A stretch of DNA of 62,202 bases from Fidelibacterota bacterium (GTDB taxonomy: Bacteria; Fidelibacterota; Marinisomatia; SCGC-AAA003-L08; GCA-2689995), in assembly GCA_014381925.1 (NCBI GenBank), contig JACNKR010000050.1:1-62202 (forward strand), written 5' to 3'. Below, one piece after another: positions 48,261 through 56,791 of the stretch; position 1 is the first letter of the stretch, and each line of letters begins with the position of its first letter. Made by a program: the position numbers and the translations under genes. Under the pieces are notes generated by a model that did not search any database, was not told the DNA's origin, and saw only the letters and a program-made list of their open reading frames with translations.

Positions 48261-48356
48261 ATGCCCTGTGGTAAAAAGCGTAAAAGACGTAAAATAAATA
48301 CACATAAGCGTAAAAAGAGATTACGTGCAAATAGACATAAGAAAAAAAATAAATAA
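48261..48356 (+). CDS. Very small basic protein, mS38/bS22-like (AURKAIP1/COX24 motif)
   Basis: This is a 31-residue open frame starting MPCGKKRKRRKINTHKRKK and ending RLRANRHKKKNK, more than half Lys/Arg/His. A perfect Shine-Dalgarno AAGGAGG (48250-48256) stands four bases before the ATG. The K-R-K-R-x-K-x-x-x-H-K-R-K-K-R-x-R pattern matches the short AURKAIP1/COX24-domain proteins of bacteria. These are related to mitochondrial ribosomal protein mS38 and mycobacterial bS22, which insert into the small subunit near the decoding region (family knowledge from memory). It follows HU within one transcription unit. Confidence 0.82.
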   Translation: MPCGKKRKRRKINTHKRKKRLRANRHKKKNK

Positions 48357-48386
48357 TTTTAATTAACTAATAATTATTTTTTAAAA

Positions 48387-48421
48387 CTATCTATCGCTAT
48401 ATTATTTATAGTGATAGATAG
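48387..48421 (+). terminator. Strong 15-bp hairpin, terminator or attenuator
   Basis: CTATCTATCGCTATA (48387-48401) pairs with TATAGTGATAGATAG (48407-48421) over 15 bp with one G-U pair, around a five-base loop. It lies 30 bases after the tiny basic-protein gene and 20 bases before xseA. No clean U-tract follows on the plus strand (ATTATTTATATATT). It may terminate weakly, protect the 3' end of the upstream mRNA, or affect xseA translation. It is far longer than expected by chance. Confidence 0.6.
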
Positions 48422-48440
48422 ATTATTTATATATTAAAGT

Positions 48441-49628
48441 ATGGTGATTTACACTGTTACCCAAATAAATAATCAAGCTAAATTAACAATTGAAAGAAAA
48501 TTTAGTAATATATTGGTGAAAGGTGAAATTACATCTAAAAATTTCTATCCATCAGGTCACACCTATTTCACAATTATTGATGAAAACAGTGAACTTTCTA
48601 TTGTTAATTTTAATTCTCAAAATAATCAACATGTAATTCAAGTCGGTAAAAAAGTAATCCTTTCTGGAAAACTTAGTTTATATCAACCAAAAGGAAGATA
48701 TCAATTTATTGCCCACAACATTTACCCTGAAGGAGATGGAGAGTTATGGATTAAATTTGAAAAATTAAAAAAATCTTTAGAATTAGAAGGTTTATTTAAT
48801 TCTGAAAATAAAAAAAGAATTCCATTAACGGCAAAATCAGTTGGAATAATTACATCAGAAAAGGGCTCCGTTTTATGGGATATGATAGAATATTTCAAAG
48901 TTCAAGGTGTAAAATTAAATATTAAATTATTTCATTCAGCTGTGCAAGGTGAGGGTGCGGTAAATAGTCTAATTAAGGGTATTGAAACGCTAGAAAAATT
49001 AAATGTAGATATAATTATTTTAGCTAGAGGTGGTGGTTCTATTGAAGATTTGTGGTGTTTTAATAATGAAAAATTAATTAGAAAAATATATTCTATTAAA
49101 ATCCCTTTAATTTCCGCCATTGGACATGAAACTGATTTTACATTAGCGGATTTTGTTGCAGATTACCGAGCACCTACACCATCATTTGCATCTGAGTTAA
49201 TTACACGAAATTATCAACAAACAAATTTAGATATTGATGGGTTTTATTCCGAAATTATTAATATAATTAATGATAAATTAATTAACTATAATACAATATT
49301 AGATTCAATAAATTTAAAATTTAAAATTAAATTATTAATTAGTAATTTAGAATCTTTTCATCAGCAGATTGATTTTATTCATAATAAAATATTAACTAAA
49401 TTCTCTTATAGGTTAAAAACAATTTTAAATAAATTAGATTATTATGAAAATCTATTTAAAGTTAATTATCCGAATAATATTTTATCAAAAGGTTATTTAA
49501 TTGCAAATAAAATGTCTGGTGAAAGAATTCAAAGCATAAAATCAATGCATATTAACGATAAAATAAAATTACAATTTCAAGATGGAATTGTTGAATCGAA
49601 AGTTTTAAAAATAGAAAAAAATGAATAA
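48441..49628 (+). CDS. xseA: Exodeoxyribonuclease VII large subunit
   Basis: XseA is the catalytic subunit of the bidirectional single-strand exonuclease ExoVII. An N-terminal OB-fold (VKGEITSKNFYPSGHTYFTI) leads to the catalytic region with KSVGIITSEKGSVLWDMIEY, IIILARGGGSIEDLWCFNNE and ISAIGHETDFTLADFVADYR-like motifs, then APTPSFASEL. A coiled-coil C-terminal region follows, ending ILSKGYLIANK. The 395 residues are normal. The ATG overlaps nothing upstream, but xseB starts within its last eight bases. Confidence 0.95.
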   Translation: MVIYTVTQINNQAKLTIERKFSNILVKGEITSKNFYPSGHTYFTIIDENSELSIVNFNSQNNQHVIQVGKKVILSGKLSLYQPKGRYQFIAHNIYPEGDGELWIKFEKLKKSLELEGLFNSENKKRIPLTAKSVGIITSEKGSVLWDMIEYFKVQGVKLNIKLFHSAVQGEGAVNSLIKGIETLEKLNVDIIILARGGGSIEDLWCFNNEKLIRKIYSIKIPLISAIGHETDFTLADFVADYRAPTPSFASELITRNYQQTNLDIDGFYSEIINIINDKLINYNTILDSINLKFKIKLLISNLESFHQQIDFIHNKILTKFSYRLKTILNKLDYYENLFKVNYPNNILSKGYLIANKMSGERIQSIKSMHINDKIKLQFQDGIVESKVLKIEKNE

Positions 49629-49851
49629 TAAAAATTTTGAAAATAATTTAAAAAGGTTAAAAGAGATTTCTATAAAAATTGATAGTGATGATTTAGATTT
49701 TTCTAATTCTATTGATTTATTTGAAGAGGGAATGTTACTTACTAAAAAATGTAGAAAATTTTTAAATAAAGCCGAGTTGAAAATTGAAAAAATAATACTT
49801 GAAAATGATGAAGTTACACTAGAGAAATTTAATATGGATCAAGAAAAATGA
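49621..49851 (+). CDS. xseB: Exodeoxyribonuclease VII small subunit
   Basis: XseB forms the long helical arms bound to XseA. The 76-residue protein has the family core FENNLKRLKEISIKIDSDDL, followed by the SIDLFEEGMLLTKKCRKFLN region and a short acidic tail. The ATG overlaps xseA by eight bases and its stop overlaps nadK by four, as in many bacteria where xseA-xseB precede other housekeeping genes. Confidence 0.92.
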   Translation: MNNKNFENNLKRLKEISIKIDSDDLDFSNSIDLFEEGMLLTKKCRKFLNKAELKIEKIILENDEVTLEKFNMDQEK

Positions 49852-50714
49852 AATTTGGAATTACAGGCAATGTATTAAAACCCGAATTTGAAACGATTTT
49901 TAAGCAAGTATATACTTTTTTAACAAAAAATAATCATGAAGTTTGGCTTTCGAATAATGTTTTTATTGACCGTTCCTCTCAAACATATAAAACTATTCCA
50001 CAAAAATCAATAGATGAAATTGGTAAAGATTGTGATATTATTCTTTCTATTGGAGGTGATGGTACAATATTATCTACCTTTCGACAAGTAGCTGAATATG
50101 AAATCCCAATTTTTGGTATTCATATAGGAGGGCTAGGGTTTCTTGGAGAGTCTAATCAAGATACTTTTAAAAATGCATTAAATTCAATTTTGTCTGGAAA
50201 TTATTTTACAGAAAAAAGAATGGCATTAAAATTAAATATTAATAATAATCCTAAAATATCTCATTATTCATTAAATGACATTGTAATTGATAATGGGAAT
50301 TCACCAAGAACTCTCCAATTACATGTTTATATTTCAAATCATTTTTTAAATACATATATTAGTGATGGTGTTATTTTTAGCACACCAACAGGTTCTACGG
50401 CTTATTCATTATCTGCAGGAGGTCCAATTATAACACCTAATTTAAATGTTATAGGAGTAACGCCAATATGCCCTCATAGCTTGTCGGCTAGACCAATTAT
50501 TTTATCTGATAATGAAAATATTAGAATCCAGTTTTCAGAGGAAAATGTTGGAATGGCAGTTAGTGTTGATGGGCAAATCCATATCCCGATTGATTATACC
50601 CAAGAAGTAAATATAGCTCGTTCTAAATTTGATGCATTATTAATCAGATTGCCTTATAATGATTATTACTCTACTTTAAGAACTAAAATGGGATGGTCTG
50701 GTAATTTTAGATAA
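49848..50714 (+). CDS. nadK: NAD kinase
   Basis: NadK phosphorylates NAD to NADP. The GGDGT motif appears as ILSIGGDGTILSTFRQV, followed by FGIHIGGLGFLGE and the substrate-binding NDIVIDNGNS, SDGVIFSTPTGSTAYSLSAGGPI and ICPHSLSARPIILSD. The 288 residues are normal for the bacterial form. The ATG overlaps the xseB stop. It ends the 41-kb plus-strand run, with only two bases between its stop and the stop of the convergent adenosyltransferase gene. Confidence 0.95.
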   Translation: MKFGITGNVLKPEFETIFKQVYTFLTKNNHEVWLSNNVFIDRSSQTYKTIPQKSIDEIGKDCDIILSIGGDGTILSTFRQVAEYEIPIFGIHIGGLGFLGESNQDTFKNALNSILSGNYFTEKRMALKLNINNNPKISHYSLNDIVIDNGNSPRTLQLHVYISNHFLNTYISDGVIFSTPTGSTAYSLSAGGPIITPNLNVIGVTPICPHSLSARPIILSDNENIRIQFSEENVGMAVSVDGQIHIPIDYTQEVNIARSKFDALLIRLPYNDYYSTLRTKMGWSGNFR

Positions 50715-50716
50715 TA

Positions 50717-51319
50717 TTATATTTGATTTGGGTTCCAGTAATTTTCATTTTTGTTTTCTACGTTTATAACCCAACGACTCCACACAAATAAGGCATCCGA
50801 TAATCTATTTAAATAAATAATTATATTTGGATCAATTTCTTCCGTTAACATTAATTTTACTGCTTTTCTTTCAACCCTCCTACATACTGTCCTTGCTATA
50901 TGTAAAGAAATATTGCTTTTTGAACCACCTGGTAAAATAAATGAGGTTAAAGGTATTAATTCATTATTAAATTTATCCATTTCATCTTCTAGATATTTAA
51001 TATGAATATCTTCAATTTTAGGCATTTTAGAATGCATATTTTCAGGCATAGTTGCAACCATTGTACCTAAATTAAATAACTGATTTTGTATTTTAATTAA
51101 TATAGAAATTAACTTTAATTTCATTTCAGAATTAATTTCAATATTTTTTATATTTACGATGCAAGCACCAATATAAGAATTCAGCTCATCAATTTCACCA
51201 TAACATTCAATTCTTAAATCACTTTTTAATCGAGTTTGTCCTCCAACAAGTTTTGTCTTACCGGAGTCGCCCGATTTTGTATATACTTTATTAATTTTTA
51301 TTTGTGGTTTTTTATACAA
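50717..51319 (-). CDS. ATP:cob(I)alamin adenosyltransferase (PduO type)
   Basis: This enzyme adds the 5'-deoxyadenosyl group of ATP to cob(I)alamin, making coenzyme B12. The N-terminal ATP-binding motif is VYTKSGDSGKTKLVGGQTR. IECYGEIDELNSYIGAC and the C-terminal HIARTVCRRVERKAVKL with NRLSDALFVWSRWV are family signatures of the PduO/CobO-3 group. The 200 residues fit. It starts with TTG at 51319, one base after the penicillin-acylase-like gene. No B12-dependent enzyme or cobalamin riboswitch was seen nearby. It implies corrinoid use or salvage by this organism. Confidence 0.93.
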   Translation of the reverse strand: MYKKPQIKINKVYTKSGDSGKTKLVGGQTRLKSDLRIECYGEIDELNSYIGACIVNIKNIEINSEMKLKLISILIKIQNQLFNLGTMVATMPENMHSKMPKIEDIHIKYLEDEMDKFNNELIPLTSFILPGGSKSNISLHIARTVCRRVERKAVKLMLTEEIDPNIIIYLNRLSDALFVWSRWVINVENKNENYWNPNQI

Positions 51320-51320
51320 T

Positions 51321-53702
51321 TTATTCTGGGTATGGCTTAAATGTTAATTCATGTTTTTTTAATTCTTGTACTTTCTTATCAGACCATGCTAAAGGTATAT
51401 ATTCGCATTTTAACCAAGGTTCAACCATATCCTGATAATGTGTGCTTCCTAAAACACCGCTTTGTCCTGGAGGCAAAATTACATTTGATTCATCAAAGTT
51501 TTTTAAGTCAATTATTAGTCTAATTGCTGGGCTCCATGCTGTATTTTCATATGGAGAATTTGGGTTAAAAGCGGTTTGGCAGACCGTGTCTGTATCACCT
51601 CCAATTGGAAATGGACCTAAATTAAATATTAGCGATAAAAACTCTTGACCTATTGTCAATCCATGTTGAAATGTTGCAGTATGGATTTTACCCCAAATCC
51701 ATTCTTCTGGATTATACCCTAAATTAGATTCTAGCCAGATACAAGTAGATATAAGTGTTTTTTCAATTATGCTTATTAATTCATTTGAATCTTTTATCCA
51801 TTTAGAACCTCCATCTTGTATAATTCTAATTAAAGCAGGTATAGAATGTCCTAGTAATTCGCTTGTCGGAAGTAATAATGGATGTTCACCAACACCTAGA
51901 TATTTATCAGTTAATTTTATTCCTAATTGAGGTTCAACAATATTTTTTAATAATTTATAAATAAATACTTGATATACAGTACCTCCAGTTGTTTCTTTAT
52001 TTAAATAGCCATCCCATTTAATAATTTCTGAAAGTACTTTACTTGCTTTTGGTTTTGCTGTTTGAAAATTCTTTAATAAACCTTCTAAAATTAATAATCC
52101 TGGGATTGATTTAAAATCAGTATGCAGTTTTTTACAATCCGAAATTGATATTTTTTCTTTTGAATCAAAAACCTCTTTAATCCTTTTTGCTCTATAACCA
52201 TTCATATAGGAATTACTTAAAAAATATGGATAGTTATCATCAATAATTTTATTATTACATGAAATTACATATCCTGATTTAGGATTTAATAAATGAGGCA
52301 TTTGATGGGAAGGGATCGAATCAATCCAATCACCTTTTTTATTCCAGCCTGGTACTGGAAGTTGACCTTCGCCTGAATTACGAATTGGAACTTCGCCTGT
52401 AACCCATAAACCAATATTATTTTCTGTATCTGCATATACAAAATTTAAAGGTGGAGCATCTAATTTTTGACATGCATCTACAAAATCATCCCAGTTTTTT
52501 GCCGTATTTAGATCCAATAAACCATTAAACATTGTATTTGGTTTTAATGCTTTTGAAGATAATGAAATATTTAAATTCTGTCTATTTGTAACATCTCCAA
52601 TAAGAGGTCCATGAATTGTAGATTTAACTTTTTCTATAAAATCGGGTTTATTTTTTACTTTTATTATTTCATCTCTAACTTCTATCGAAAGTAATTCGTT
52701 TTCATAATGGTATTTATTTTCATCTGTATCTGAAATTTTTTCAATAAATATATCTTCATTATCAGAAAATGAGAGGGTTATTCCGATAGAAATATTTTCG
52801 TTATGACCTAAAATCATGCCTGGAAATCCTGGCAATGTAGCACCTGTAACATGATAATCATCGGCTTTTAAATGGTTTAAATACCATACACTTGGGATTT
52901 GAATCGCTAAATGGGTATCATTACAAAGTATTGCACCACCCGTCTCTGATTTATTTGCTGAAATAGCCCACGCATTAGACCCTCTACCGCCACCTTCCAT
53001 ATCTTTCATAAGATAGGGTCCAATAACAGATTCATACATATTATCCAAGCCAAGTTTATTAAATTCCAATCCATCAGGTAATTCAACAGGATTATCTTCA
53101 GGATAAATTATATTTAATTCTTCTGCTTTTTCCATGCCTACTTTATCGATTATTTCTTGCCGTGTTAGTGAACCAGACCAACCATGTGATAGTGTCCAAC
53201 TCATTATTCTTCCCCAAACGATTGTATGGATTGGTTTCCAAGGTTCTGGTTTAATTCGTGTGAGCAAAAATTCAACGGGTTTCGGATAGTTATCAATATA
53301 ATAATTAACCCCATCCGCAAATGAATGTAAATATGTAAGTTTCTCGTCTGTAATTAATTCTAAATCTTTTCTAGCCGTATTGTAAAATTCGAGTGTTCGT
53401 GTCAATCTATCAGTTTCAAGTGCGACTTCTCCAAATGCTTCAGCTAATCTACCCATTCCGATTCTTCTACTCATTTCTAATTGCCATAATCTATCCTGTG
53501 CATGAACAAAACCCTGGGCAAAAAATAAATCTGTTTTAGATTTCGCAGTAATATGTGGAATATTCCATTTATCACGAATAATAGAGATATCATCTTTTAT
53601 AATATTTATTTTTTTCTCTCCATTAAAATGTTTTTTATTTATACATCTCGAATTTGCTTGAATAAACAACCATTTCATCATTTTTGCTAAATTATTTTTC
53701 AA
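51321..53702 (-). CDS. Penicillin-acylase-family N-terminal nucleophile hydrolase
   Basis: This is an Ntn hydrolase expected to cut amide bonds, as in penicillin G acylase, cephalosporin acylase or acyl-homoserine-lactone acylase. The 793 residues contain an alpha-chain-like half (RDKWNIPHITAKSKTDLFFA, FVHAQDRLWQLEMSRRIGMG), and a GGGRGSNAWAIS site where Ser242 would become the new N-terminal nucleophile after self-cleavage. The beta-chain half has LCNDTHLAIQIPSVWYLNHL and PGFPGMILGHNENISIG. Unlike most relatives, no signal peptide is visible at the TTG start (53702), which follows the protease gene stop directly. The physiological substrate is unknown. Confidence 0.9.
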   Translation of the reverse strand: MKNNLAKMMKWLFIQANSRCINKKHFNGEKKINIIKDDISIIRDKWNIPHITAKSKTDLFFAQGFVHAQDRLWQLEMSRRIGMGRLAEAFGEVALETDRLTRTLEFYNTARKDLELITDEKLTYLHSFADGVNYYIDNYPKPVEFLLTRIKPEPWKPIHTIVWGRIMSWTLSHGWSGSLTRQEIIDKVGMEKAEELNIIYPEDNPVELPDGLEFNKLGLDNMYESVIGPYLMKDMEGGGRGSNAWAISANKSETGGAILCNDTHLAIQIPSVWYLNHLKADDYHVTGATLPGFPGMILGHNENISIGITLSFSDNEDIFIEKISDTDENKYHYENELLSIEVRDEIIKVKNKPDFIEKVKSTIHGPLIGDVTNRQNLNISLSSKALKPNTMFNGLLDLNTAKNWDDFVDACQKLDAPPLNFVYADTENNIGLWVTGEVPIRNSGEGQLPVPGWNKKGDWIDSIPSHQMPHLLNPKSGYVISCNNKIIDDNYPYFLSNSYMNGYRAKRIKEVFDSKEKISISDCKKLHTDFKSIPGLLILEGLLKNFQTAKPKASKVLSEIIKWDGYLNKETTGGTVYQVFIYKLLKNIVEPQLGIKLTDKYLGVGEHPLLLPTSELLGHSIPALIRIIQDGGSKWIKDSNELISIIEKTLISTCIWLESNLGYNPEEWIWGKIHTATFQHGLTIGQEFLSLIFNLGPFPIGGDTDTVCQTAFNPNSPYENTAWSPAIRLIIDLKNFDESNVILPPGQSGVLGSTHYQDMVEPWLKCEYIPLAWSDKKVQELKKHELTFKPYPE

Positions 53703-54488
53703 TTAAACATCCTTAATATTTTTTAATAATTTTATTCCAAATATGAAAATTAATAATCCAATAAAAGTTAACCAGTATGGTTGAAACTCTACACCTAATC
53801 TTGGATCGTAAATTAATCCATTAATCTTAATATCTGTAAACTCAAATAATACAGCCATGCTATTATTCAGAAAATGTAAATACATACATAGCCAAATATT
53901 ACCAGTTTTTATAAATATCCAACCAAAGAAAATACCTGCAAGAAAAGCAGGGATGAATTGCCATGGATTTAAATGTATAATCCCAAATAGAAATGCAGAA
54001 AGTAAAATGGATTTATATTTTGAATATTTTTGTATAAACCCATTCAGAACTGCGCCTCTAAAAAAGATTTCTTCAGTAAAAGGAGCCATTATTGTTGCGG
54101 CCAATATTCCAGATGATGAAGAAAGGAGGGTTTCCATTAAACTATATAGTTCATTTGAAATTGGGTAAAAATATAAAATATAATTTTCAATTTCACCCAA
54201 GAAAATTAATAATCCAATACAAGTAACTGAAGAAATAAACCAAAATTTTAATGATGATTTATTTTTCATATTAAATAAATTTAAAAAAGAGCTATTTGAA
54301 TTTTTATATATTAAATATGTTGGAATTAGAAAGGCAGGGATATTAAACCAAATAGAGTATTCCATCGGGATATCAATATTAAAAATAAATTTTAAAATGA
54401 AAAGAGGGAGGAGAATAATAGAAAAAGATAGTAAACAGAATCCAATTGCAAGTAGTAGTGAAAGCGGTTTTATTGCAATATTATTCAT
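53703..54488 (-). CDS. CPBP-family intramembrane metalloprotease (CAAX-type)
   Basis: This is a membrane protein of 261 residues with about 7-8 hydrophobic segments. The family active-site motif appears in MAPFTEEIFFRGAVLNGF (Glu-Glu-x-x-x-Arg), followed by FGIIHLNPWQFIPAFLAG (second His motif) and YLHFLNNSMAVL (third His). Such proteins act as prenyl or bacteriocin-type proteases in a few studied cases, but most have no known substrate. It lies in the minus-strand run, seven bases after the M20 hydrolase gene. Confidence 0.9.
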   Translation of the reverse strand: MNNIAIKPLSLLLAIGFCLLSFSIILLPLFILKFIFNIDIPMEYSIWFNIPAFLIPTYLIYKNSNSSFLNLFNMKNKSSLKFWFISSVTCIGLLIFLGEIENYILYFYPISNELYSLMETLLSSSSGILAATIMAPFTEEIFFRGAVLNGFIQKYSKYKSILLSAFLFGIIHLNPWQFIPAFLAGIFFGWIFIKTGNIWLCMYLHFLNNSMAVLFEFTDIKINGLIYDPRLGVEFQPYWLTFIGLLIFIFGIKLLKNIKDV

Positions 54489-54495
54489 TCAATAA

Positions 54496-55659
54496 TTACG
54501 AGAGGTGACCATAGTTAAGTATTACACTTTTAAGTATGTTAATCCCGGTAAAAATACAATCCTCGTTAATGTCGAAATAATTACAATGCAAATCTCTTGC
54601 ATGGCCATCATAGCATCCAATTCTAAAATATGCACCTGGAATTTTTTCTAAGTAAAATGCAAAATCTTCACCACCTAAGCTTCCTTTCTCTAAAATTACT
54701 GTATTATTTTTTTCTAATATTGAATTTCCAGAGTCAATTATTAATTGTGTTAGAAGTTTATTATTATAAATCCCAGGTGATGAATATGGAATTGAAAATT
54801 CTATTTCAGTACCCGTAATATTATTAATTTCTGAAATAGCCTTATTTATTGAGCCATGTATAGTTTCTTTTTGTGCTGAATTTACATATCTCAAGGTACC
54901 CTTAAGTTTTATATTTGACGGGATAACATTAAATGTATCGCCTCCGTTAATGCTTCCAAAAACGAATACAATCGGAGATTCATCGGATTTAATTTGCTCT
55001 AAGTTTTTATTAATTTCACTTACAAGCATAGATGTTGCCAATACTAAGTCCACCGATTCTTCAGGCCGCGATGTATGGCCTCCATTACATTTTAACTCAA
55101 TTTCAATGACTTCAACAGTTGCAGTAATGAAACCCTCTTTAATTGCAATTTGATTTGCATTTAGCATGGGGTATAAATGGTAACCAATTATGTGGGTAAC
55201 ATTATTAATTGCTCCACCTTTTATCATAGAAATTGCACCACCGGGAGAACACTCTTCAGCAGGTTGAAAAATAAATCTTAATCTTCCTGTTAATTTGGAT
55301 TCATGTTCTTTTAATAATTTTATTAACCCAATTAATATAGTCATATGAGCATCATGGCCACATGCATGCATCATTTTTGTTTTTTTAGATGAATAATCAC
55401 AATTTTTTATATCCTGAATTGGCAATGCATCTAAATCACATCGAATCGCAAGGATATTATCGGTTAGAGGTCCTAATTCAGTATAAAAACCAAACTTCAT
55501 ATCATTATTTTCAATAATTTGAAGCTCTAATGATTTTAAATAATTTTTTAAATATGCAGAGGTTTCTTTTTCAGCATAGCCAATTTCAGGATTTTCGTGT
55601 AAATATCTTCTTAATTGTATTAATTCATTTTGGTTCTTTTTCAGCCAATTTTCTAGCAT
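54496..55659 (-). CDS. M20-family amidohydrolase/peptidase
   Basis: This is a metal-dependent hydrolase of N-acyl amino acids, hippurate or similar substrates. The metal-binding and catalytic motifs are MHACGHDAHMTILIGL, FIFQPAEECSPGGAISMI and the dimerisation domain with CNGGHTSRPEESVDLVLATS. EKGSLGGEDFAFYLEKIPGA at the C-terminal end is the usual GGEDF motif. It has 387 residues with an ATG start at 55659. The gene is adjacent (one base) to a carboxylate-amine ligase gene, opposite activities on amides. Confidence 0.92.
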   Translation of the reverse strand: MLENWLKKNQNELIQLRRYLHENPEIGYAEKETSAYLKNYLKSLELQIIENNDMKFGFYTELGPLTDNILAIRCDLDALPIQDIKNCDYSSKKTKMMHACGHDAHMTILIGLIKLLKEHESKLTGRLRFIFQPAEECSPGGAISMIKGGAINNVTHIIGYHLYPMLNANQIAIKEGFITATVEVIEIELKCNGGHTSRPEESVDLVLATSMLVSEINKNLEQIKSDESPIVFVFGSINGGDTFNVIPSNIKLKGTLRYVNSAQKETIHGSINKAISEINNITGTEIEFSIPYSSPGIYNNKLLTQLIIDSGNSILEKNNTVILEKGSLGGEDFAFYLEKIPGAYFRIGCYDGHARDLHCNYFDINEDCIFTGINILKSVILNYGHLS

Positions 55660-55660
55660 A

Positions 55661-56791
55661 CTAATCTAAAACACTTTGTTTAAATGAAGTAACAAATTCA
55701 TTCAGAACTTGCTTTAAATCTTGATTTTCATTATAGATATCTAATTGTTTTCGATATGCAGGAACTTCATTTTCTAATTGATTTAAAATCCCTTTTAATT
55801 CATTTTGACAATTTAATTCGTATGCAATAGGCATAATTGTTTCAATCGTTTCAATAATAGAAGATTTTAAGGAAACCTGAGTACCGTTTTCATCAATAAT
55901 TATATCGGCTTCTAAACCATACCGTGTAGCTCTCCATTTATTTTCTTGAACAAGCCAATAATCTAAAATTGGAAGTTGAGTTCCCATATTATAGTGATTA
56001 GAAATTGCAACCACCAAACATTGTGTAAATGCAGATAATCTTACAATTTCTTCTAGAGATGGAACCGAATCAAATAATCTAACTTCGACAGTTCCAAACA
56101 TAGGGTGTGGGCGAATATCCCACCATACTTCTCTAATTGATTCGATTGTATGTGCTTTTTGAAGCGTTCTCATGAACTTTTGAAATTCACTATAATTTCT
56201 AAGAATTGCTGGTAACCCAGCTGTTGGCATTGATTCAAAAATTTTAGTACGCGTAGAAGCAAGCCCCGTGATTTCACTATCATGTATTGGTGAATTTGCA
56301 GATAAACCAATAAAGTGGGGGATATAACGGGTTAGACCATTTGTCACGGCAATAGCCTTTTCACCAGAATCAACTCCAATATGTACATGAACACCTGTAA
56401 TTAATAGACGACGCAAAGGCCATTGCATTCGTTCAATTAAATTATGATATCTCGGATTATTTGAAATAGTTTGTTGATTCCATCTTGAAAAAGGGTGAGT
56501 TCCCATGGATAAAATACAAAAATTATTTTCTTCAGCACATTTTAATACTTTAATTAATGTATCTCTCAAATCATGACGAACCTCATTTACATCGTTACAA
56601 ATATTTGTATTTATTTCAATTATTGAATTTAATAATTCTTCCTTTATCCGAGGATCATCTTTAAATGTATTTAATATTTGTGGTGCACCCGAAACGAGCT
56701 CAAAACTATCTTTATCTAATGTTTGTAATTCAAGCTCAACTCCAATTGTTGGATTCGGTGAACTATTAAAAAAAATTCTATTTTTAGGCAT
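55661..56791 (-). CDS. YbdK-type carboxylate-amine ligase (GCS2 family)
   Basis: This is an ATP-grasp-like ligase related to glutamate-cysteine ligase type 2 and E. coli YbdK. The family start is [21 protein letters not shown]. Motifs [41 protein letters not shown] and [20 protein letters not shown] are visible. The 376 residues fit. The true substrate of YbdK homologues is uncertain: weak gamma-glutamylcysteine activity is known in E. coli, and several homologues act on other amines. It overlaps purL by eight bases. Confidence 0.9.
   Translation of the reverse strand: MPKNRIFFNSSPNPTIGVELELQTLDKDSFELVSGAPQILNTFKDDPRIKEELLNSIIEINTNICNDVNEVRHDLRDTLIKVLKCAEENNFCILSMGTHPFSRWNQQTISNNPRYHNLIERMQWPLRRLLITGVHVHIGVDSGEKAIAVTNGLTRYIPHFIGLSANSPIHDSEITGLASTRTKIFESMPTAGLPAILRNYSEFQKFMRTLQKAHTIESIREVWWDIRPHPMFGTVEVRLFDSVPSLEEIVRLSAFTQCLVVAISNHYNMGTQLPILDYWLVQENKWRATRYGLEADIIIDENGTQVSLKSSIIETIETIMPIAYELNCQNELKGILNQLENEVPAYRKQLDIYNENQDLKQVLNEFVTSFKQSVLD

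Noticed and set aside
50717..51319. Cobalamin riboswitch for the adenosyltransferase
   Set aside because: Only one base separates it from the upstream gene, so no leader exists.
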